From assembly GCF_000282495.1 (NCBI RefSeq), contig NZ_AKJE01000023.1, positions 1-64,000 on the forward strand: a stretch of DNA of 64,000 bases, given 5' to 3'. Made by a program: the position numbers and the translations under genes. This document shows, in pieces, positions 47,259-58,943 of this stretch. How positions within the stretch are numbered: the stretch's first letter is position 1; each line of letters opens with the position of its first letter. Under the pieces are notes generated by a model, which was given only the letters and a program-made list of their open reading frames with translations, did no database searches and was not told where the DNA came from. The stretch is from Pseudomonas sp. GM79 (lineage in GTDB: Bacteria; Pseudomonadota; Gammaproteobacteria; Pseudomonadales; Pseudomonadaceae).

Positions 47259-47804
47259 TTAAGGCAGCAAGCTCTTCACGTTGATCGGCTGGGCTTCATT
47301 CTGCGCGGCGCCTTTGGGCTTACCGGCAATCGCCATACCTGCAACACGATAGAAGTTGTAATCAGGGTTTTTGCCGGGGCCGGAGATCAAAAGATCTTCT
47401 TTCTCGTACACCAGATCCTGACGTTTGAACTCGGCCATTTCGAAATCCGGTGTCAGCTGGATCGCGGTGGTCGGGCAGGCTTCCTCGCAGAGGCCGCAGA
47501 AAATGCAGCGCGAGAAGTTGATGCGGAAGAAGTCCGGGTACCAGCGACCGTCTTCGGTTTCAGCTTTCTGCAGCGAGATGCAACCGACCGGGCACGCCAC
47601 GGCGCACAGGTTGCAGGCTACACAACGTTCTTCGCCGTCGGGGTCGCGGGTCAGCACGATACGCCCACGGAAGCGCGGCGGCAGGTACACCGCCTCTTCC
47701 GGGTATTGCAGCGTGTCGCGCTTGCGGAAGGCGTGGCCGAAAATCATCACCAGGCTGCGAAGCTGGGTGAAGAAGCCATGCACGATGTCAAAAATGTACT
47801 TCAT
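47259..47804 (-). CDS. nuoI: NADH-quinone oxidoreductase subunit I
   Basis: This 181-residue ferredoxin-like subunit carries clusters N6a and N6b. Cysteines 61, 64, 67, 71 ([12 protein letters not shown]) and 100, 103, 106, 110 ([12 protein letters not shown]) form the two [4Fe-4S] binding motifs. It lies 12 bp past nuoH in the peripheral-arm/membrane junction section of the operon. Confidence 0.96.
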   Translation of the reverse strand: MKYIFDIVHGFFTQLRSLVMIFGHAFRKRDTLQYPEEAVYLPPRFRGRIVLTRDPDGEERCVACNLCAVACPVGCISLQKAETEDGRWYPDFFRINFSRCIFCGLCEEACPTTAIQLTPDFEMAEFKRQDLVYEKEDLLISGPGKNPDYNFYRVAGMAIAGKPKGAAQNEAQPINVKSLLP

Positions 47805-47816
47805 GATTCTCTATCC

Positions 47817-48824
47817 TCACTGAGCCGCGACGGCGGGCGTGTTGAGCAACACGACTGCAGCGGTCACCAGCATGTTGACGAGGGTCAGCGGCAGGCAGAA
47901 CTTCCAGCTGAAATCCATCACTTGGTCATACCGTGGGCGCGGAATCGAGGCGCGCAACAGGATGAAGAACATGATGAAGAACGCGGTTTTCAGCGCGAAC
48001 CAGATGAACGGGATCTGCGGCAGAATGCCGAACGGACCGTGCCAGCCACCGAAGAACAAGGTCACCAGCAGCGCCGAAATCAGCACGATGCCGATGTACT
48101 CACCGACGAAGAACATGCCCCATTTCATGCCGGCGTATTCAATGTGGTAACCGTCGGCCAGTTCCTGTTCCGCTTCCGGCTGGTCGAACGGGTGACGGTG
48201 AGTCACGGCGACGCCAGCGATGAAGAAGGTCAGGAAACCGAAGATCTGCGGAATGATGAACCACATGTTCTGCGCCTGGTATTCAACGATGTCGCGCATG
48301 TTGAACGAGCCGACCTGGATCACGATACCCATCAGCGACAGGCCCATGAACACTTCGTACGACACGGTTTGTGCCGAGGCCCGCAAGCTGCCCAACAGGG
48401 CGAACTTGTTGTTACTCGACCAGCCGGCGAACAGCACCGCGTAGACCGACAGACCGGCCATGGCAAAGAAGAACAGGATGCCGATGTTGATATCCGCCAC
48501 GCCCCAGGTCGGGGTGATCGGGATGATCGCGAAGGCCATCAGCAAGGCGCTCATGGCCACGACCGGCGCCAAGGTGAAGATCACTTTGTCGGCGAACGGC
48601 GGGGTCCAGTCTTCCTTGAAGAACATCTTGATCATGTCGGCGGCGATCTGGAACGCGCCGAACGGGCCGACGCGGTTCGGACCGTAACGGTCCTGCCAGA
48701 GGGCGAGCAGACGACGCTCGACCCAGCTCAGCAGCGCGCCGCACACCACCACGGCGAGCAGAATCACGATGGCCTTGAGGACCGCGATGATTACGTCGAT
48801 CACTTCAGGAGTGAACCAGGTCAT
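47817..48824 (-). CDS. nuoH: NADH-quinone oxidoreductase subunit H
   Basis: The 335-residue membrane subunit forms part of the quinone chamber. Characteristic are [26 protein letters not shown] near the N-terminus, the acidic loop [28 protein letters not shown] and [22 protein letters not shown]. The start overlaps the nuoG stop by four bases. Confidence 0.96.
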   Translation of the reverse strand: MTWFTPEVIDVIIAVLKAIVILLAVVVCGALLSWVERRLLALWQDRYGPNRVGPFGAFQIAADMIKMFFKEDWTPPFADKVIFTLAPVVAMSALLMAFAIIPITPTWGVADINIGILFFFAMAGLSVYAVLFAGWSSNNKFALLGSLRASAQTVSYEVFMGLSLMGIVIQVGSFNMRDIVEYQAQNMWFIIPQIFGFLTFFIAGVAVTHRHPFDQPEAEQELADGYHIEYAGMKWGMFFVGEYIGIVLISALLVTLFFGGWHGPFGILPQIPFIWFALKTAFFIMFFILLRASIPRPRYDQVMDFSWKFCLPLTLVNMLVTAAVVLLNTPAVAAQ

Positions 48825-51535
48825 AGCGCTGCCTCCTGCAGACCGTCAACGGATTTGCCAAAGATCGCTGGCGGAATACCGGCGATACCGGCCGGCAATG
48901 CGACCAGACCGGCACCCAGCTCTTCGTTGATGCGCAGCGGCAGACGCAGGGTCTGGCCGGCTACGTTCAGGCTCAGCAGGGCACCGTCATTGACACCCAG
49001 GCGGTCGGCTTCGGACTTGGCCAGCGACACATAAGCGGCCGGGATGCGTTCCTGAACCGGTGCGGCTTTGGAAGAGTTCTCTTCGCTGCCGAACAGGTGG
49101 AAGAACGGCACGACCTGCCAGGTGCCCGGAGCCGGGTTGAACGCGCGCGGAACACTGGCGAACCAGTTCAGCGAATCACCGGTGCTTTCGATCAGGCGAG
49201 TGCCCGGGTCGCCCGCACGGAGGTGACCACCGACTTCGTCCTGGAACTTGTTCCAGGCTTGCGGCGAGTTCCAGCCCGGAGACCAGGCGAAGGGTACTTG
49301 CTGACGCGGTTCGACCGAGCCCGAGTAACCTTCCATGGAGAACGAGAACGCGGTGTCGTTGTCCTGGGAAGTACGCGGTTCGTGCACGCTGATATCGGCG
49401 CGCATGGCGGTCCGGCCGCTGTAACGTAGCGGTTCGCGAGCCAGTTTCAGGCCTTTGATGCGGAACGCGGCCGACGGTGCGGCATCGACGATGCGCGCCA
49501 GTTGCGGTTTGCTCGCAGCAACGGCAGCGGTGACGTGGTCCAGTTGGGTCCAGTCGATCGGCTGGTTCAACAGGGTCGAACGCAGGGCATGCAGCCAGCG
49601 CCAGCCTTCGTGAACCAGAATGCTTGCGTCGAGGTAAGTCGGGTCGAAGACCTGGAAGAAACGCTGGGCGCGGCCTTCCTGGCTGACCAGCGTACCGTCG
49701 CCTTCAGCGAAGCTGGCCGCTGGCAGCACCAGATGCGCGCGATCGCTGGTGGCGGTCTTCTGATGGTCCGCCACGATCACCACTTTCGCGGCGTTCAGGG
49801 CAGCATCGACACGGGCTTTGTCGGTACGGGTGTACAGATCGTTTTCCAGCACGACGATGGCGTCGGCCTTGCCGTCGATCACCGCTTGCAGGGCTGCGTC
49901 GACCGAGTCACCACCGAGCATGGCCAGGCCGAGGCTGTTGGCCTCTGGCACGATCAGGCTGATGGAACCGTTCTTCTCGCGCAGCTTCAGGGCCTTGGCG
50001 ATGTTCGCAGCAGCTTCGATCAGCGCCTTGGAACCCAGCGAGGTACCGGCAATGATCAGTGGACGCTTGGCCGCGAGCAGGGCGTCGGCAATGCGTTTGG
50101 CCAGTTCGAGGGCTTCGGCATCGAGGCCTTCAACCGCTGGAGCGCTGGCATCGAGGGCGTGAGCCACGGCGAAACCGATGCGGGCCAGGTCGTCGGGAGC
50201 GGCGTGAACGCATTCTTCAGCCACGTCGTCGAGCTTGGTTTCAGCCAGGCTGGCGATGAACAGCGGGTTCAGCGCGTCCTGACCGATGTTCTTCACCGCA
50301 GCATCGAGCCATGGCTGAACGCGCATGGCGTCGGCCATGTCTTCGGCCTTGCCCTTGACCGATTGACGCAGGGCCAGGGCCATGCGCGCAGCAGTCTGGG
50401 TCAGGTCTTCGCCGAGGACGAAAATCGCATCGTGATCTTCGATGTCGCGCATGTTCGGGATCGGCAGCGGGCTGTCTTTGAGCACCTGCACAACCAGGCG
50501 AATGCGCTCAAGTTCAGCAGCTTCGATACCGGAGTAGAAGTGCTCGGCACCGACCAGTTCCAGCAACGCGTAGTTGCTTTCGAGGCTGGCGCGCGGCGAA
50601 CCGATACCGACGATATTGCGACCGCGCAACAGGTCGGCGGCTTTATCCAGCGCTTCGTCGAGGCTCAGCTTGGCGCCGTTGGCCAGCAGTGGCTGACGCG
50701 GGCGGTCTTCGCGGTTGACGTAGCCGTAGCCGAAACGGCCGCGGTCGCACAGGAAGTACTGGTTCACCGAACCGTTGAAACGGTTTTCGATGCGACGCAG
50801 TTCGCCGTAACGCTCGCCCGGGGAAATGTTGCAACCGCTGGAGCAGCCATGGCAGATGCTCGGCGAGAACTGCATGTCCCACTTGCGGTTGTAGCGCTCG
50901 GAATGCGTCTTGTCGGTGAACACACCGGTCGGGCAGACCTCGGTGAGGTTGCCGGAGAACTCGCTTTCGAGGGTGCCGTCTTCAACGCGACCGAAGTACA
51001 CGTTGTCGTGGGCGCCGAATACACCGAGGTCGGTGCCGCCAGCGTAGTCTTTATAGAAGCGCACGCAGCGATAGCAAGCGATGCAGCGGTTCATTTCGTG
51101 GGAAATGAACGGGCCCAGTTGCTGGTTCTGGTGAGTACGCTTGGTGAAGCGATAACGGCGCTCGTTGTGGCCGGTCATCACCGTCATGTCTTGCAGGTGG
51201 CAGTGACCGCCTTCCTCACAGACCGGGCAGTCGTGAGGGTGGTTGGTCATCAACCATTCAACGACGCTGGCGCGAAACACTTTCGCTTCTTCGTCGTCGA
51301 TGGAGATCCAGCTGCCGTCGGTGGCGGGGGTCATGCAGGACATGACGATCCGACCACGCTTGTCGTTCTCGTCGGTGTACTGCTTGACCGCGCACTGGCG
51401 GCAAGCGCCAACGCTGCCAAGGGCTGGGTGCCAGCAGAAATAAGGGATATCGAGGCCTAGCGACAGACACGCCTGTAACAGGTTGTCTGCCCCATCGACT
51501 TCGAGCTCTTTGCCGTCTACGTGGATAGTGGCCAT
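48821..51535 (-). CDS. nuoG: NADH-quinone oxidoreductase subunit G
   Basis: The 904-residue subunit relays electrons through iron-sulfur clusters. N-terminal [2Fe-2S] cysteines are in [20 protein letters not shown], the HxxCxxC motif lies in [17 protein letters not shown], and [19 protein letters not shown] holds a [4Fe-4S] set. [20 protein letters not shown] is the additional cluster (N7) region found in some NuoG proteins. The remainder is a molybdopterin-oxidoreductase-like domain without its cofactor role. It is separated from nuoF by 137 bp containing a hairpin. Confidence 0.96.
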   Translation of the reverse strand: MATIHVDGKELEVDGADNLLQACLSLGLDIPYFCWHPALGSVGACRQCAVKQYTDENDKRGRIVMSCMTPATDGSWISIDDEEAKVFRASVVEWLMTNHPHDCPVCEEGGHCHLQDMTVMTGHNERRYRFTKRTHQNQQLGPFISHEMNRCIACYRCVRFYKDYAGGTDLGVFGAHDNVYFGRVEDGTLESEFSGNLTEVCPTGVFTDKTHSERYNRKWDMQFSPSICHGCSSGCNISPGERYGELRRIENRFNGSVNQYFLCDRGRFGYGYVNREDRPRQPLLANGAKLSLDEALDKAADLLRGRNIVGIGSPRASLESNYALLELVGAEHFYSGIEAAELERIRLVVQVLKDSPLPIPNMRDIEDHDAIFVLGEDLTQTAARMALALRQSVKGKAEDMADAMRVQPWLDAAVKNIGQDALNPLFIASLAETKLDDVAEECVHAAPDDLARIGFAVAHALDASAPAVEGLDAEALELAKRIADALLAAKRPLIIAGTSLGSKALIEAAANIAKALKLREKNGSISLIVPEANSLGLAMLGGDSVDAALQAVIDGKADAIVVLENDLYTRTDKARVDAALNAAKVVIVADHQKTATSDRAHLVLPAASFAEGDGTLVSQEGRAQRFFQVFDPTYLDASILVHEGWRWLHALRSTLLNQPIDWTQLDHVTAAVAASKPQLARIVDAAPSAAFRIKGLKLAREPLRYSGRTAMRADISVHEPRTSQDNDTAFSFSMEGYSGSVEPRQQVPFAWSPGWNSPQAWNKFQDEVGGHLRAGDPGTRLIESTGDSLNWFASVPRAFNPAPGTWQVVPFFHLFGSEENSSKAAPVQERIPAAYVSLAKSEADRLGVNDGALLSLNVAGQTLRLPLRINEELGAGLVALPAGIAGIPPAIFGKSVDGLQEAAL

Positions 51536-51635
51536 GGTTCAAAGTTCTTCGTTGGCCCGGTGTCAGCGGGCGTGGCTAATGGAATCTTGTTATTCGCGTG
51601 AATCAACACAGCCGTTTACGGCGTCATCACACGAC

Positions 51636-51663
51636 AAAGCGAAGGGCACGGACCCTTCGCTTT
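51636..51663. terminator. Terminator-like hairpin between nuoF and nuoG
   Basis: AAAGCGAAGGG and CCCTTCGCTTT form an 11-bp stem with a 6-base loop. The T-run is on the plus strand (TTTTTT to 51666); in the direction of nuo transcription only TTTGTCG follows. It may cause partial termination or protect an mRNA end. Confidence 0.65.
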
Positions 51664-51672
51664 TTTAAGCGT

Positions 51673-53028
51673 TTACGCGCCGACTACGATCGGCCTTGCC
51701 AGAGGCGGGACGACGGCGCTGGTAGGCGCGATGCCGGCTTCGAACTCTGGACGGAAGTATTTGATGGCACTGCCCAACGGCTCCACGGCACCTGGTGCGT
51801 GAGCACAGAAGGTCTTGCCCGGGCCGAGGAAACCGACCAGACCCAGCAGGGTCTCGATATCGCCGGCTTGGCCTTCACCGTTCTCGATCGCGCGCAGCAG
51901 CTTGACGCTCCACGGCAGACCGTCACGGCACGGGGTGCAGAAGCCGCAGGATTCGCGGGAGAAGAACTCTTCCATGTTGCGCAGCAACGACACCATGTTG
52001 ACGCTGTCGTCCACCGCCATGGCCAGGCCGGTACCCATACGGGTGCCCACTTTGGCGATGCCGCCGGCATACATTTGTGCGTCCAGGTGTTCCGGCAACA
52101 GGAAACCGGTACCGGCGCCGCCTGGCTGCCAGCACTTGAGCTTGTAACCGTCGCGCATGCCGCCGGCGTAATCTTCGAACAACTCGCGACCGGTGACGCC
52201 GAACGGCAATTCCCACAGGCCAGGGTTCTTGACCTTGCCGGAGAAGCCCATGAGCTTGGTGCCCATGTCTTCGCTGCCTTCGCGGGCCAACGATTTGTAC
52301 CAGTCCACGCCGTCGGCGATGATCGCCGGCACGTTGCACAGGGTTTCGACGTTGTTCACGCAAGTCGGCTTGCCCCACACGCCGACGGCGGCAGGGAAGG
52401 GCGGCTTGGAACGCGGGTTGGCGCGACGGCCTTCGAGGGAGTTGATCAGTGCGGTTTCTTCACCGCAGATGTAACGCCCGGCGCCGGTGTGCACGAACAG
52501 TTCGAAATCGAAGCCGCTGCCCAGGATGTTTTTACCCAGCAGGCCTGCTGCCTTGGCTTCTTCCACGGCACGGTTGAGGTGCTTGGCGGCGGTGGTGTAT
52601 TCGCCACGCAGGAAGATGTAGCCACGGTAGGTTTTCAGCGCGCGAGCACTGATCAGCATGCCTTCGATCAGCAGATGGGGCAGTTGCTCCATCAGCATGC
52701 GGTCTTTCCAGGTGTTCGGCTCCATCTCATCCGCGTTGCACAGCAGGTAGCGGATGTTGATGGATTCGTCCTTGGGCATCAGGCCCCACTTCACGCCCGT
52801 GGGGAAGCCTGCACCGCCGCGGCCCTTGAGGCCGGAGTCTTTCACGGTCTGGACGATATCGTCCTGGGCCATGTCGGCGAAGGCCTTGCGCGCAGCGGCG
52901 TAACCGTTCTTGGCCTGGTATTCGTCGAGCCATACGGCTTCGCCGTCGTCACGCAGACGCCAGGTGAGCGGGTGAGTCTCGGCCGAACGCTTGATGCGGT
53001 TGGCTGGACCGAAGGAAGTCAGGGTCAT
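51673..53028 (-). CDS. nuoF: NADH-quinone oxidoreductase subunit F
   Basis: The 451-residue subunit binds NADH and FMN and one [4Fe-4S] cluster. The flavin/NADH glycine loop is [20 protein letters not shown] (about 68-87); [14 protein letters not shown] and [19 protein letters not shown] complete the site. Cluster cysteines appear in [12 protein letters not shown] and later KTFCAHAPG. It overlaps nuoE by four bases. Confidence 0.96.
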   Translation of the reverse strand: MTLTSFGPANRIKRSAETHPLTWRLRDDGEAVWLDEYQAKNGYAAARKAFADMAQDDIVQTVKDSGLKGRGGAGFPTGVKWGLMPKDESINIRYLLCNADEMEPNTWKDRMLMEQLPHLLIEGMLISARALKTYRGYIFLRGEYTTAAKHLNRAVEEAKAAGLLGKNILGSGFDFELFVHTGAGRYICGEETALINSLEGRRANPRSKPPFPAAVGVWGKPTCVNNVETLCNVPAIIADGVDWYKSLAREGSEDMGTKLMGFSGKVKNPGLWELPFGVTGRELFEDYAGGMRDGYKLKCWQPGGAGTGFLLPEHLDAQMYAGGIAKVGTRMGTGLAMAVDDSVNMVSLLRNMEEFFSRESCGFCTPCRDGLPWSVKLLRAIENGEGQAGDIETLLGLVGFLGPGKTFCAHAPGAVEPLGSAIKYFRPEFEAGIAPTSAVVPPLARPIVVGA

Positions 53029-53522
53029 ACGTAGCCCTCGAGCAATTTGGCAACACCGGCAGGCTGCACATCACCGAACGTGTCGTCATCGATCATCAAC
53101 GCCGGCGCCTTGTCGCAGTTGCCGAGGCAGCAGACCGGCAGCAGGGTGAAACGACCGTCGGCGGTGGTTTGACCCAGGCCGATGCCCAGCTTGCTCTGGA
53201 TTTCGCTGACCACCGACTCGTGACCGCCGATGTAGCAGACCATGCTGTCGCAGACGCGAATGATGTGACGGCCCACCGGTTGACGGAAGATCTGGCTGTA
53301 GAACGTCGCCACACCTTCAACGTCGCTGGCCGGGATGCCGAGGATTTCGCCGATGGCGTAGAGCGCGCCGTCAGGCACCCAGCCACGTTCCTTCTGGACG
53401 ATCTTCAGGGCTTCGATCGACGCCGCGCGCGGGTCTTCGTAGTGATGCAACTCATGCTCGATGGCCGAGCGCTCGGTTTCGCTCAGGGCGAAACGGTCTG
53501 TCAGGATAAGCGTGCTGTTCAT
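53025..53522 (-). CDS. nuoE: NADH-quinone oxidoreductase subunit E
   Basis: The 165-residue thioredoxin-like subunit holds the [2Fe-2S] cluster N1a. Ligands are the two cysteines of [12 protein letters not shown] and those of [13 protein letters not shown]. It starts 2 bp past the nuoCD stop and overlaps nuoF, so the E-F pair is tightly coupled. Confidence 0.96.
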   Translation of the reverse strand: MNSTLILTDRFALSETERSAIEHELHHYEDPRAASIEALKIVQKERGWVPDGALYAIGEILGIPASDVEGVATFYSQIFRQPVGRHIIRVCDSMVCYIGGHESVVSEIQSKLGIGLGQTTADGRFTLLPVCCLGNCDKAPALMIDDDTFGDVQPAGVAKLLEGYV

Positions 53523-53524
53523 GC

Positions 53525-55309
53525 TTAACGGTCCACGTCGGCCATAACGAAATCGATACTACCCAGGTACGCGATCAAGTCCGCGACCATGCTGCCTTTG
53601 ATCACCGAAGGGATCTGCTGCAGGTGCGGGAAGCTTGGGGTACGAATCCGGGTGCGGTAGCTCATGGTGCCGCCATCGCTCGTCAGGTAATAACTGTTGA
53701 TGCCCTTGGTCGCTTCGATCATCTGGAAGGATTCGTTGGCCGGCATGACCGGGCCCCACGAAACTTGCAGGAAGTGCGTGATCAGGGTCTCGATGTGTTG
53801 CAGCGTGCGCTCTTTGGGTGGCGGCGTGGTCAGCGGGTGATCCGCCTTGTACGGGCCTTCCGGCATGTTGCGCATGCACTGCTCGATGATCTTGATGCTC
53901 TGGCGCATTTCTTCGACGCGAACGATGCAACGGTCGTAGGCATCGCCATTGGCCGCCAGCGGGATTTCGAATTCGAAGTTTTCGTAGCCGGAGTAAGGGC
54001 GAGCCTTACGCAGGTCGAAATCGCAACCGGTGGAACGCAGGCCGGCACCGGTGACGCCCCATTCCAGGGCTTCCTTGGTGTTGTAGGCGGCGACGCCGAT
54101 GGTCCGGCCACGCAGGATGCTGTTGTCCAGTGCGGCTTTCTGGTATTCGTCCAGACGCTTTGGCATCCACTCGACGAAATCCTTGACCAGTTTTTCCCAG
54201 CCGCGCGGCAAGTCGTGAGCGACGCCACCGATGCGGTACCAGGCCGGGTGCAGACGGAAACCGGTGATGGCTTCGATCACCGTGTACGCCTTCTGGCGGT
54301 CGGTGAAGGTGAAGAACACCGGGGTCATGGCGCCGACGTCCTGGATGTAAGTCCCCAGGAACAGCAGGTGGCTGGTGATCCGGAAGAACTCGGCCATCAT
54401 GATGCGGATGACGTCGACCTTCTCGGGCACCTTGATACCGGCCAGCTTCTCGACCGAGAGCACGTACGGCAGGTTGTTCATCACGCCGCCAAGGTAGTCG
54501 ATACGGTCGGTGTACGGGATGAAGCTGTGCCAGGACTGACGCTCGGCCATCTTCTCGGCACCACGGTGGTGGTAACCGACGTCCGGCACGCAGTCGACGA
54601 TCTCTTCACCGTCCAGCTGCAGAATGATGCGGAACGCACCGTGCGCCGAAGGGTGGTTGGGACCTAAGTTGAGGAACATGTAGTCCTCGTTCGCACCGGA
54701 ACGCTTCATGCCCCAGTCTTCAGGCTTGAAGCGTGCGGCTTCTTCCTCAAGCTGTTGCTTGGCCAGGGTCAGGCTGAACGGGTCGAACTCGGTGGCGCGG
54801 GCCGGGAAGTCCTTGCGCAGCGGGTGACCTTCCCAGGTCGGCGGCATCATGATGCGGGTCAGGTGCGGGTGACCGGCAAAGTTGATGCCGTACATGTCCC
54901 ACACTTCACGCTCGTACCAGTTGGCGTTCGGCCAGAGACCGGTAACGGTCGGCACGCTGAGGTCGCTCTCGGACAAGGCGACCTTGATCATTACGTCACT
55001 ATTACGTTCGATCGACATCAAGTGATAGAACACAGTGAAGTCGGCGCCGCTTGGCAGCCCTTGACGCTTGGTGCGCAGACGCTCGTCCACGCCGTGCAGG
55101 TCATAGAGCATGACGTACGGCTTGGGCAGGTTACGCAGGAAGGTCAGGACTTCGACGAGTTTGGCGCGGGCAACCCAAAGCACCGGCATGCCGGTGCGGG
55201 TAGGCTGGGCGGTGAACGCCTCCGGGCCAAAACGATTGTTCAGTTCGACGACCACATCCTGGTCGTCTGCCTTGTAAGGCGGGATGTACAGAGCACTGCC
55301 TGTAGTCAT
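53525..55309 (-). CDS. nuoC: NADH-quinone oxidoreductase fused subunit C/D
   Basis: The 594-residue product joins NuoC (about 1-190, ending near [20 protein letters not shown] and the RKDFP segment) to NuoD (about 205-594: [52 protein letters not shown], ending [12 protein letters not shown]). The fusion (nuoCD) is common in gamma-proteobacteria. The D part lines the quinone-reduction site with the conserved histidine of HPSAHG. A 72-bp gap separates it from nuoB. Confidence 0.96.
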   Translation of the reverse strand: MTTGSALYIPPYKADDQDVVVELNNRFGPEAFTAQPTRTGMPVLWVARAKLVEVLTFLRNLPKPYVMLYDLHGVDERLRTKRQGLPSGADFTVFYHLMSIERNSDVMIKVALSESDLSVPTVTGLWPNANWYEREVWDMYGINFAGHPHLTRIMMPPTWEGHPLRKDFPARATEFDPFSLTLAKQQLEEEAARFKPEDWGMKRSGANEDYMFLNLGPNHPSAHGAFRIILQLDGEEIVDCVPDVGYHHRGAEKMAERQSWHSFIPYTDRIDYLGGVMNNLPYVLSVEKLAGIKVPEKVDVIRIMMAEFFRITSHLLFLGTYIQDVGAMTPVFFTFTDRQKAYTVIEAITGFRLHPAWYRIGGVAHDLPRGWEKLVKDFVEWMPKRLDEYQKAALDNSILRGRTIGVAAYNTKEALEWGVTGAGLRSTGCDFDLRKARPYSGYENFEFEIPLAANGDAYDRCIVRVEEMRQSIKIIEQCMRNMPEGPYKADHPLTTPPPKERTLQHIETLITHFLQVSWGPVMPANESFQMIEATKGINSYYLTSDGGTMSYRTRIRTPSFPHLQQIPSVIKGSMVADLIAYLGSIDFVMADVDR

Positions 55310-55381
55310 GGTTATTTATCGCTTTCGGTCAACGTAAAGAATGAAGCCAGTTTCTCGTTTCTTTGTAAGAACAGATCTGGA

Positions 55382-56056
55382 TCAGACTTCGTCGGGGCTG
55401 CGCAGGTTGGTTACCTGAATACGCTGTTCGCGGCGCTTTTCCTTTTCGGAAGGCATCTCGGCGCGATAGACGCCTTGATCACCAACGACCCAGGAAAGTG
55501 GACGACGCTCCTGGCCAATCGACTCCTGCAACAGCATCAAGCCTTGCAGAAAAGCTTCAGGGCGGGGCGGGCAGCCAGGCACGTAGACGTCCACGGGCAG
55601 GAACTTGTCCACCCCTTGAACGACGGAGTAGATGTCGTACATGCCACCGGAGTTGGCGCACGAACCCATGGAGATGACCCATTTAGGCTCGAGCATTTGC
55701 TCGTAGAGACGCTGAATGATCGGCGCCATCTTGATGAAGCAGGTACCGGCGATAACCATGAAATCCGCCTGACGCGGCGATGCCCGGATAACCTCGGCGC
55801 CAAAGCGCGCGATGTCGTGGGGCGCCGTGAAGGCGGTGGTCATTTCCACGTAGCAGCACGAAAGACCGAAGTTATACGGCCACAGGGAGTTCTTGCGCCC
55901 CCAGTTGATCGTGCCGTTGAGCACGTCTTCGAGCTTGCCCATGAAAATGTTTTTGTGGACTTGATCTTCTAACGGATCGGAAACGGTTTCCCGTTTGCCA
56001 ATCGGATACTGCTCGTTAGGAGCATCGGGGTCGATCCTGGTGAGATTGTATTGCAT
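55382..56056 (-). CDS. nuoB: NADH-quinone oxidoreductase subunit B
   Basis: The 224-residue subunit binds cluster N2, the last electron donor to quinone. Ligands are the tandem Cys67-Cys68 in [11 protein letters not shown], Cys133 ([13 protein letters not shown]) and Cys162 ([10 protein letters not shown]). I chose ATG 56056 ([13 protein letters not shown]), since the upstream candidate at 56062 is TTG. It is 10 bp downstream of nuoA. Confidence 0.96.
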   Translation of the reverse strand: MQYNLTRIDPDAPNEQYPIGKRETVSDPLEDQVHKNIFMGKLEDVLNGTINWGRKNSLWPYNFGLSCCYVEMTTAFTAPHDIARFGAEVIRASPRQADFMVIAGTCFIKMAPIIQRLYEQMLEPKWVISMGSCANSGGMYDIYSVVQGVDKFLPVDVYVPGCPPRPEAFLQGLMLLQESIGQERRPLSWVVGDQGVYRAEMPSEKEKRREQRIQVTNLRSPDEV

Positions 56057-56066
56057 TGCCAAAGCC

Positions 56067-56480
56067 TCATTGTTTCAGCTTCGCTTGCCGCTTGCGCCGA
56101 GCTTCCGGAGCCCAGTCAAGGGCGCCCACTCGGAATAGGTAGACAAGGCCTGCCAACAGAATTGCTATGAAAACGAGAGCTTCGACGAATCCGGTCCAGC
56201 CGCTTTCGCGGACGGACACAGACCAGGCAAAGAGAAAAAGGGCTTCGATATCGAAGATCACGAAGAGCATCGCGACCAGATAGAATTTGGCTGAGAGCCG
56301 CAAGCGGGCGCCACCGGTAGGTAGCATGCCGGACTCGAACGGTTCGTTTTTGCTGCGACCCCAGGCTTTTGACCCGAGGAGGCTGGAGACGCCGAGCATG
56401 AAGGCGCAAAGGCCGCCGACACCCAGAAGGAAAATGGCAAAGCCCCAGTTGTGGGCCATGAGTCCGGTCGCTTCGGGCAT
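56067..56480 (-). CDS. nuoA: NADH-quinone oxidoreductase subunit A
   Basis: The 137-residue subunit has three membrane helices and the conserved acidic segment [43 protein letters not shown]. It is the first gene of the 13-gene operon. The ATG at 56480 ([15 protein letters not shown]) is preceded by GGA-rich sequence; the frame opens further upstream to 56555 without family support. Confidence 0.95.
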   Translation of the reverse strand: MPEATGLMAHNWGFAIFLLGVGGLCAFMLGVSSLLGSKAWGRSKNEPFESGMLPTGGARLRLSAKFYLVAMLFVIFDIEALFLFAWSVSVRESGWTGFVEALVFIAILLAGLVYLFRVGALDWAPEARRKRQAKLKQ

Positions 56481-56734
56481 GCTGGAAATCCTTAACAGAG
56501 AGCAAAGGTCTCTGAGCTTGAAAAGAAACAAAGCAGTGACGATATGTCGCAGCAATCAATCGCGGTGATTTTATGGCTAAACACCGAGCAAGTAAAATTC
56601 AGATAGCGAAATTATTTACAAGAATAAGGACATAGCGTGCCTCCAAAGCCCTGTAGCCCATGCCGCTCGGGCATTAGCGGGGGTTTTGTCAAATATGTTT
56701 TGTAGGGAATGTAACGAACATAGTTGTCGATAAA

Positions 56735-56749
56735 TGATAATCAATATTA
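56735..56749. promoter_or_regulatory. Fur-box-like sequence
   Basis: TGATAATCAATATTA matches 12 of 14 informative positions of the 7-1-7 Fur pattern TGATAATNATTATCA. It lies about 255 bp upstream of nuoA in an AT-rich stretch, so chance resemblance is possible. Confidence 0.35.
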
Positions 56750-56891
56750 TTTGGCGTGGTTTTCAAACTGTTTAACGGGTGAGTGGCTGGGAAGTTGTCT
56801 TATATGCGCGTTACTGCAAGTAGCACGCGTGCTCCTTTTACCTGATTTTCCGGGTCATGAAACTGCTCTGGATCAATGTTTTCCCTGGGGT

Positions 56892-57005
56892 ACCGCCGAC
56901 CACTGTGGGAGCGGGCTTGCTCGCGAAAGCGGTGTGTCATTCAACATTGATGCTGGCTGATCCGACGCCTTCGCGAGCAAGCCCGCTCCCACAGTGGTCG
57001 GTGGT
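56892..57005. repeat. REP family A palindrome pair (copy 9), extended arms
   Basis: The usual core is extended by ACCGCCGACCAC on the left and GTGGTCGGTGGT on the right, giving arms of about 45 bases between nuoA and aceA. Confidence 0.9.
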
Positions 57006-57021
57006 GTTTGTGAAATCGCAG

Positions 57022-57052
57022 GCAAAAAAAACGCCCCGAACCAGTCGGGGCG
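57022..57052 (-). terminator. Intrinsic terminator of aceA
   Basis: CGCCCCGA and TCGGGGCG pair around a 5-base loop; on the minus strand a run of eight T follows. Confidence 0.9.
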
Positions 57053-57119
57053 TCAGATATGCAGCGCTGCGGTTAGCTTTTATTCGGTCCGCAACGGCCG
57101 TTTACTCGGATGAAGCAGA

Positions 57120-58445
57120 TCAGTGGAACTGTTCTTCTTCGGTCGAACCGGTCAGCGCGGTCACCGAGGACGTGCCACCCTGGATCACGGTGGTCATGTC
57201 GTCGAAGTAGCCGGTGCCCACTTCCTGCTGGTGAGCCACGAAGGTGTAACCCTTGGCAGCGTCAGCGAACTCTTGCTCTTGCAGCTTCACATAGGCAGTC
57301 ATGTCGTTGCGGGCGTAGTCGTGCGCCAGGTTGAACATGCTGTGCCACATGTTGTGAATGCCGGCCAGGGTGATGAACTGGTGCTTGTAGCCCATGGCGG
57401 ACAGTTCGCGCTGGAACTTGGCGATGGTCGCGTCGTCCAGGTTTTTCTTCCAGTTGAAGGAAGGCGAGCAGTTGTACGACAGCAGTTGGTCCGGGTATTC
57501 CTTTTTGATCGCTTCAGCGAAGCGACGAGCCTCGTCCAGATCCGGCTTGGCGGTTTCGCACCAGATCAGGTCGGCGAACGGCGCGTAGGCCAGGCCGCGA
57601 GCGATGGCCTGGTCGAGACCGGCGCGCACTTTGTAGAAACCTTCCTGGGTGCGTTCGCCAGTCACGAATGGCTGGTCATACGGGTCGCAATCGGAAGTCA
57701 GCAAGTCGGCTGCGTTGGCGTCGGTACGGGCCAGGATGATGGTCGGTGTACCGGCAACGTCAGCTGCCAGACGAGCAGCGGTCAGCTTCTGCACAGCTTC
57801 CTGGGTCGGAACCAGTACCTTGCCGCCCATGTGGCCGCATTTTTTCACGGAAGCCAGTTGGTCTTCGAAGTGAACGCCGGCGGCGCCTGCTTCGATCATG
57901 CTCTTCATCAGTTCGTAGGCGTTCAGTACGCCACCGAAACCGGCTTCAGCGTCAGCTACGATCGGTGCGAAGTAGTCGATGTAACCTTCGTCGCCCGGGT
58001 TCTTGCCGGCTTTCCACTGGATCTGGTCAGCGCGACGGAACGAGTTGTTGATGCGCTTGACCACGGTCGGAACCGAATCCACCGGGTACAGCGACTGATC
58101 CGGGTACATCGATTCGGCGGAGTTGTTGTCCGCGGCTACTTGCCAGCCCGACAGGTAGATCGCCTGGATACCGGCCTTGACTTGTTGCACAGCCTGGCCG
58201 CCGGTCAGGGCGCCCATGCAGTTGACGAAATCTTTCTCAGGACGGAAGGACGGCTTGGCACCCTGGGTTACCAGGTTCCAAAGCTTGTCGGCGCCCATTT
58301 TTGCAAAGGTGTGCTCAGGTTGAACCGAGCCACGCAGACGGACGACGTCAGCAGCGGAGTAATTGCGTGTCACGCCTTTCCAGCGCGGGTTTTCAGCCCA
58401 ATCTTTTTCGAGGGCTGCAATTTGCTGTTCGCGTGTCAGTGCCAT
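57120..58445 (-). CDS. aceA: Isocitrate lyase
   Basis: The enzyme cleaves isocitrate to succinate and glyoxylate, opening the glyoxylate shunt needed for growth on acetate or on acetyl-CoA from leucine and fatty acids. The 441-residue product carries the catalytic motif KKCGHMGGK at 201-209, [13 protein letters not shown], metal-binding [10 protein letters not shown] and [13 protein letters not shown] chose ATG 58445 ([16 protein letters not shown]); the frame opens up to 58637 without resemblance. It stands alone with its own terminator, between nuoA and a secretin-N-like gene as in P. aeruginosa. Confidence 0.95.
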   Translation of the reverse strand: MALTREQQIAALEKDWAENPRWKGVTRNYSAADVVRLRGSVQPEHTFAKMGADKLWNLVTQGAKPSFRPEKDFVNCMGALTGGQAVQQVKAGIQAIYLSGWQVAADNNSAESMYPDQSLYPVDSVPTVVKRINNSFRRADQIQWKAGKNPGDEGYIDYFAPIVADAEAGFGGVLNAYELMKSMIEAGAAGVHFEDQLASVKKCGHMGGKVLVPTQEAVQKLTAARLAADVAGTPTIILARTDANAADLLTSDCDPYDQPFVTGERTQEGFYKVRAGLDQAIARGLAYAPFADLIWCETAKPDLDEARRFAEAIKKEYPDQLLSYNCSPSFNWKKNLDDATIAKFQRELSAMGYKHQFITLAGIHNMWHSMFNLAHDYARNDMTAYVKLQEQEFADAAKGYTFVAHQQEVGTGYFDDMTTVIQGGTSSVTALTGSTEEEQFH

Positions 58446-58943
58446 GGAGATAAACCTCGTCGCATAGGTCTTGATTGGATATTCATGCTCCTGCCAGGTA
58501 CGCAATTCAAAGGGGCGTAAAAGGCTGCTCGCTGACCAGAAGCTTAGGTGGTCAAGTCGGGTTCGGCGGGGATGGCGACGGGATGAACGATGGGCTCGAG
58601 GGGAAGTGAGCAGGTAAGGGCGAACTGGTGAGCGCATTCAGGCGTCGTGGGCCTTGGTGCGAACTTCAGTGTGGAGCCGGGTTACCTAATTACGCTTCCG
58701 TCCCTCGGGACAACTTCGTTCCAGTCGGCAACCTCGTCAAACACACCTTGTGGGCGGTACAGACACGAATCGGCTCGCGGGGTAGGTGCGAACAGCGACT
58801 CGAAAGCCCTTGCCAGGGCCTCTGATTAGCGGGAGCGAGGCCATCATGCCTTTGCTTTTTTGGCTCGTCAAACGTTTTGTAGTGCGTTTTTTCAAGCACT
58901 ACATCTTTGGTCTAATACGACTAATCAGTCAGTTTTCGGTGGT
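58446..58943. other. Long leader/promoter region of aceA
   Basis: About 500 bases without a convincing gene on either strand. The only structure noted is an inverted repeat, TGTAGTGC (58878-58885) and GCACTACA (58896-58903) around a T-rich 10-base spacer, just past the stop of the upstream gene. A clear aceA promoter was not identified. Confidence 0.55.

Larger units (their letters stand above)
56481..57021. other. Intergenic region upstream of the nuo operon
   Basis: This stretch of over 500 bases contains the presumed nuo promoter, which I could not pin to clear hexamers, a Fur-box-like sequence at 56735-56749, and an extended REP pair. The 78-codon plus-strand frame at 56724-56960 runs into the REP repeat and is not credible. 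Confidence 0.6.

Noticed and set aside
46749..49034. 761-codon plus-strand open frame opposite nuoJ-nuoI-nuoH
   Set aside because: Spans several genuine genes on the other strand, and its His/Glu/Gln-rich sequence is a codon-bias artefact.
56724..56960. 78-codon plus-strand frame upstream of nuoA
   Set aside because: The C-terminal part is translated REP sequence and there is no ribosome binding site.
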